Part shown: positions 12,264-13,295 of the stretch, in pieces
Numbering within the stretch: the stretch's first letter is position 1
Layout: every line of letters begins with the position of its first letter
Assembly: GCA_025937665.1 (NCBI GenBank)
Contig: JAICQW010000033.1
Coordinates: 1 to 13,295, forward strand
Source: Nitrososphaeraceae archaeon
GTDB taxonomy: Archaea > Thermoproteota > Nitrososphaeria > Nitrososphaerales > Nitrososphaeraceae
Length of the DNA: 13,295 bases
Direction of reading: 5' to 3'
Translations under genes and position numbers: made by a program
The notes under the pieces: model-generated
Told to the model about the DNA's origin: nothing
Databases searched by the model: none
What the model saw: only the letters and a program-made list of their open reading frames with translations

Positions 12264-12650
12264 TTAATGTCTATAGTGTAGACCCCTTCTCGAACTAACG
12301 GGGTTTGAAATTTGAATTTCATAATTGCTGTTGAGTCTACGCCAGGCATTTCTAGTATTATTGGATTTGGCCCCTAGATTGAATGCTGTCAATAAGGATA
12401 TCGATAAAGCGGCTAAGAATCCAAATATTCTAGGGTATTGATCACCTATGTGACCTATTTGTGAAGCGGTCAATAGAGAAAAGAACGTAGCAATAACTCC
12501 CAATGCAATGTGCAAAAATCCATAATATCGTTTTATTAGAACCCCATAATTCAAGATATGCCAGCATCTCTGGGAGTTCGCGGTCTATGCGAGTATTTTT
12601 GTATCTTTCAATAATACCTCGGGTACAGGTGACAGGAAAAACTCTAACAT
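12264..12650 (-). pseudogene. Two-helix membrane protein (SLATT-like) with an in-frame amber codon
   Basis: The uninterrupted part (from TTG 12554) is 96 aa with two membrane helices (FLHIALGVIATFFSLLTASQ and IFGFLAALSISLLTAFNLGA) followed by a cytosolic stretch with AWRRLN. This two-helix plan with an R-rich exit resembles SLATT or DUF4231-type proteins; that is a tentative match. Upstream, the same frame continues through codon 22 as TAG (12587-12585) to an ATG at 12650: MLEFFLSPVPEVLLKDTKIL, A, stop, then TANSQRCWHILNYGVLIKRY. The upstream part reads as a natural N-terminus, and a TATA element (TTATTAGTA, 12671-12679) is centred 25 nt before the ATG. So the gene is probably 128 codons with a nonsense mutation, unless the TAG is read through or translation restarts at 12554. 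The C-terminus may also be altered. Confidence 0.6.
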
Positions 12651-12670
12651 TATTCAGTTTAATTGTCGTT

Positions 12671-12679
12671 TACTAATAA
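12671..12679 (-). promoter_or_regulatory. TATA box for the amber-interrupted gene
   Basis: TTATTAGTA on the minus strand is centred 25 nt before the ATG at 12650. It supports that ATG, and not TTG 12554, as the original start. Confidence 0.5.
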
Positions 12680-12700
12680 GCATATCTTCTTAATGGAGCC

Positions 12701-12709
12701 TTTATACAG
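12701..12709 (+). promoter_or_regulatory. TATA box for the 52-aa zinc-ribbon gene
   Basis: TTTATACAG is centred 26 nt before the ATG at 12731, predicting a leaderless mRNA. It is divergent from the promoter at 12671-12679. Confidence 0.5.
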
Positions 12710-12730
12710 TATGTTAACTTATCTAATAGT

Positions 12731-12889
12731 ATGTATAACAGGGGGTCATGCAGAGGATGTGGGTCAAATTTGAGTCCTCTTTCTTCATGTATTGTCTGCC
12801 AGGAGTACGTTTCGTGGACTTGTGAGGAATGCAACTCAGCGGAGTATGTTGTACATTCCCCAAAATACTGCAGAAAAAATAGCCTTTGA
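12731..12889 (+). CDS. 52-aa zinc-ribbon mini-protein
   Basis: A 52-aa protein with three CxxC knuckles and an extra Cys: SCRGCGSNLSP (Cys7, Cys10), SCIVCQEYVSW (Cys20, Cys23), TCEECNSAEY (Cys30, Cys33) and a final KYCRKN (Cys47). A double zinc ribbon sharing its middle knuckle is likely. The layout (C-x2-CG, C-x2-C, W-T-C-x2-C, then a C/H near the end) fits a small zinc-ribbon family I associate with Nitrososphaeria; its function is not known. It is short enough to be missed by common length limits. The ATG is supported by the TATA element at 12701-12709. It stands alone, divergent from the broken membrane-protein gene. Confidence 0.7.
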   Translation: MYNRGSCRGCGSNLSPLSSCIVCQEYVSWTCEECNSAEYVVHSPKYCRKNSL

Positions 12890-12895
12890 TTTATT

Positions 12896-12931
12896 GTTCC
12901 TATTTAAGGATTAAATTATAGAATAAGGAAC
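12896..12931 (+). terminator. Imperfect hairpin after the zinc-ribbon gene
   Basis: GTTCCT (12896-12901) pairs with AGGAAC (12926-12931), and the stem extends by ATT/AAT past a one-base bulge. It starts 7 nt after the stop codon at 12889. No T-run follows, so a role in termination is uncertain. Confidence 0.3.
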
Positions 12932-13057
12932 TGGTAAAGCAATTGCGAACGGTACAGATTTAGGCAATGGAAATTTTAAGAGATGGTCGTTGTAATTAAA
13001 ATATAATAACTATAGTTGATTCACGATTTGACCGTGGAGGCGTTATTTTGGTTTTAT

Positions 13058-13295
13058 TCATTTATTCATTCTCTTTTCATATGCTTGAACTTGTTCTCTG
13101 ACCTTTTGACGCAGCCAATCAATCGGAATAGGTTTTTCGATGAATAAATCTATTGTTCCATCTTTCATATACTTTTGAAAAACTTTGTCTTCTTTAACAT
13201 TGAAGGCGCTAACTAGTATCGTTCTGACATTTGGATTGATAATTTTGATCTTGCTTAGTAAATCTAACCCATTCAAATTTGGCATTCTTAAGTCA
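13058..13295 (-). CDS. Response-regulator receiver domain, C-terminal part (runs off the right edge)
   Basis: 79 codons of the 3' end are visible. The first complete codons read DLRMPNLNGLDLLSKI: this is the phosphoacceptor Asp with the usual D-x-R-M-P-x-x-x-G-L, so the Asp codon is at 13294-13292 and the ATG at 13285 is internal. The conserved Ser/Thr (ILVSAF) and Lys (FIEKPIP) of receiver domains follow. The protein ends 25 residues later in a charged helix (DWLRQKVREQVQAYEKRMNK), so no DNA-binding domain follows. It is either a single-domain regulator (CheY-like) or the C-terminal receiver of a longer signalling protein. Upon phosphorylation by a histidine kinase it would act through protein contact. 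The partner is not in the window. Confidence 0.88.
   Translation of the reverse strand, partial: DLRMPNLNGLDLLSKIKIINPNVRTILVSAFNVKEDKVFQKYMKDGTIDLFIEKPIPIDWLRQKVREQVQAYEKRMNK

Noticed and set aside
12420..12672. A long open +1 frame overlapping the start of the two-helix membrane protein (LPEMLAYLELWGSNK).
   Set aside because: The frame of the membrane protein itself extends upstream across one TAG to a well-placed ATG, which explains the coding signal better.
1..13295. CRISPR arrays, insertion sequences, rRNA and intact tRNA genes.
   Set aside because: No regular spaced repeats, transposase motifs, terminal inverted repeats or folded tRNA were found on either strand.

Overview
The window is AT-rich DNA from an archaeon, most likely an ammonia-oxidising Nitrososphaeria (Thaumarchaeota) of the Nitrososphaera/Nitrosocosmicus type. 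The signs are stand-alone TRAM-domain proteins, an HflX GTPase of archaeal type, many very small CxxC zinc proteins, an orphan ParB-like protein, and promoters in which an AT-rich TATA element lies about 22-28 nt from an ATG, GTG or TTG with no ribosome binding site (leaderless transcripts). No database search was possible, so lineage and family names come from recognition.

Layout. 1-1519 (minus strand): the 5' part of hflX runs off the left edge, apparently translationally coupled to a 60-aa zinc protein, and is preceded by three small genes, two of which overlap. 1750-2934 (plus): a GT4-like glycosyltransferase whose usual E-x7-E pair is replaced. 3112-3363 (plus) and 3573-3797 (minus): a small charged helical protein and a TRAM protein, convergent around a bidirectional terminator-like hairpin. 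4090-5402: a small LEA-like disordered protein, an AT-rich gap, a 36-aa zinc mini-protein, a 55-aa basic protein, and debris consisting of a tRNA-like 5' half and a decayed relative of the 3112 gene. 5455-6536 (minus): two more CxxC proteins and a second TRAM protein with an RG-rich tail expanded by a perfect 18-bp tandem duplication.

6777-9206 (minus) holds three tandem paralogous exported PsbP-like proteins that share a C-x10-C pair and, in two of the three, a C-terminal LPPL..EP..IGK motif. 9308-10066 (minus) is a class I SAM methyltransferase. Its promoter element is nearly palindromic and could also drive a divergent single-TPR mini-gene at 10120.

10533-13295 looks like accessory sequence with broken genes: a membrane protein frameshifted near its C-terminus, an orphan ParB-like protein with a 10-bp direct repeat upstream, and a two-helix membrane protein with an in-frame amber codon at position 22. 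These are followed by a 52-aa zinc-ribbon protein and a response-regulator receiver domain that runs off the right edge.

The genes do not form one obvious pathway. Recurring themes are RNA-binding mini-proteins (TRAM), small zinc proteins, envelope functions (glycosyltransferase, PsbP-like proteins) and recent gene decay. No CRISPR array, insertion sequence, intact tRNA or rRNA was seen.
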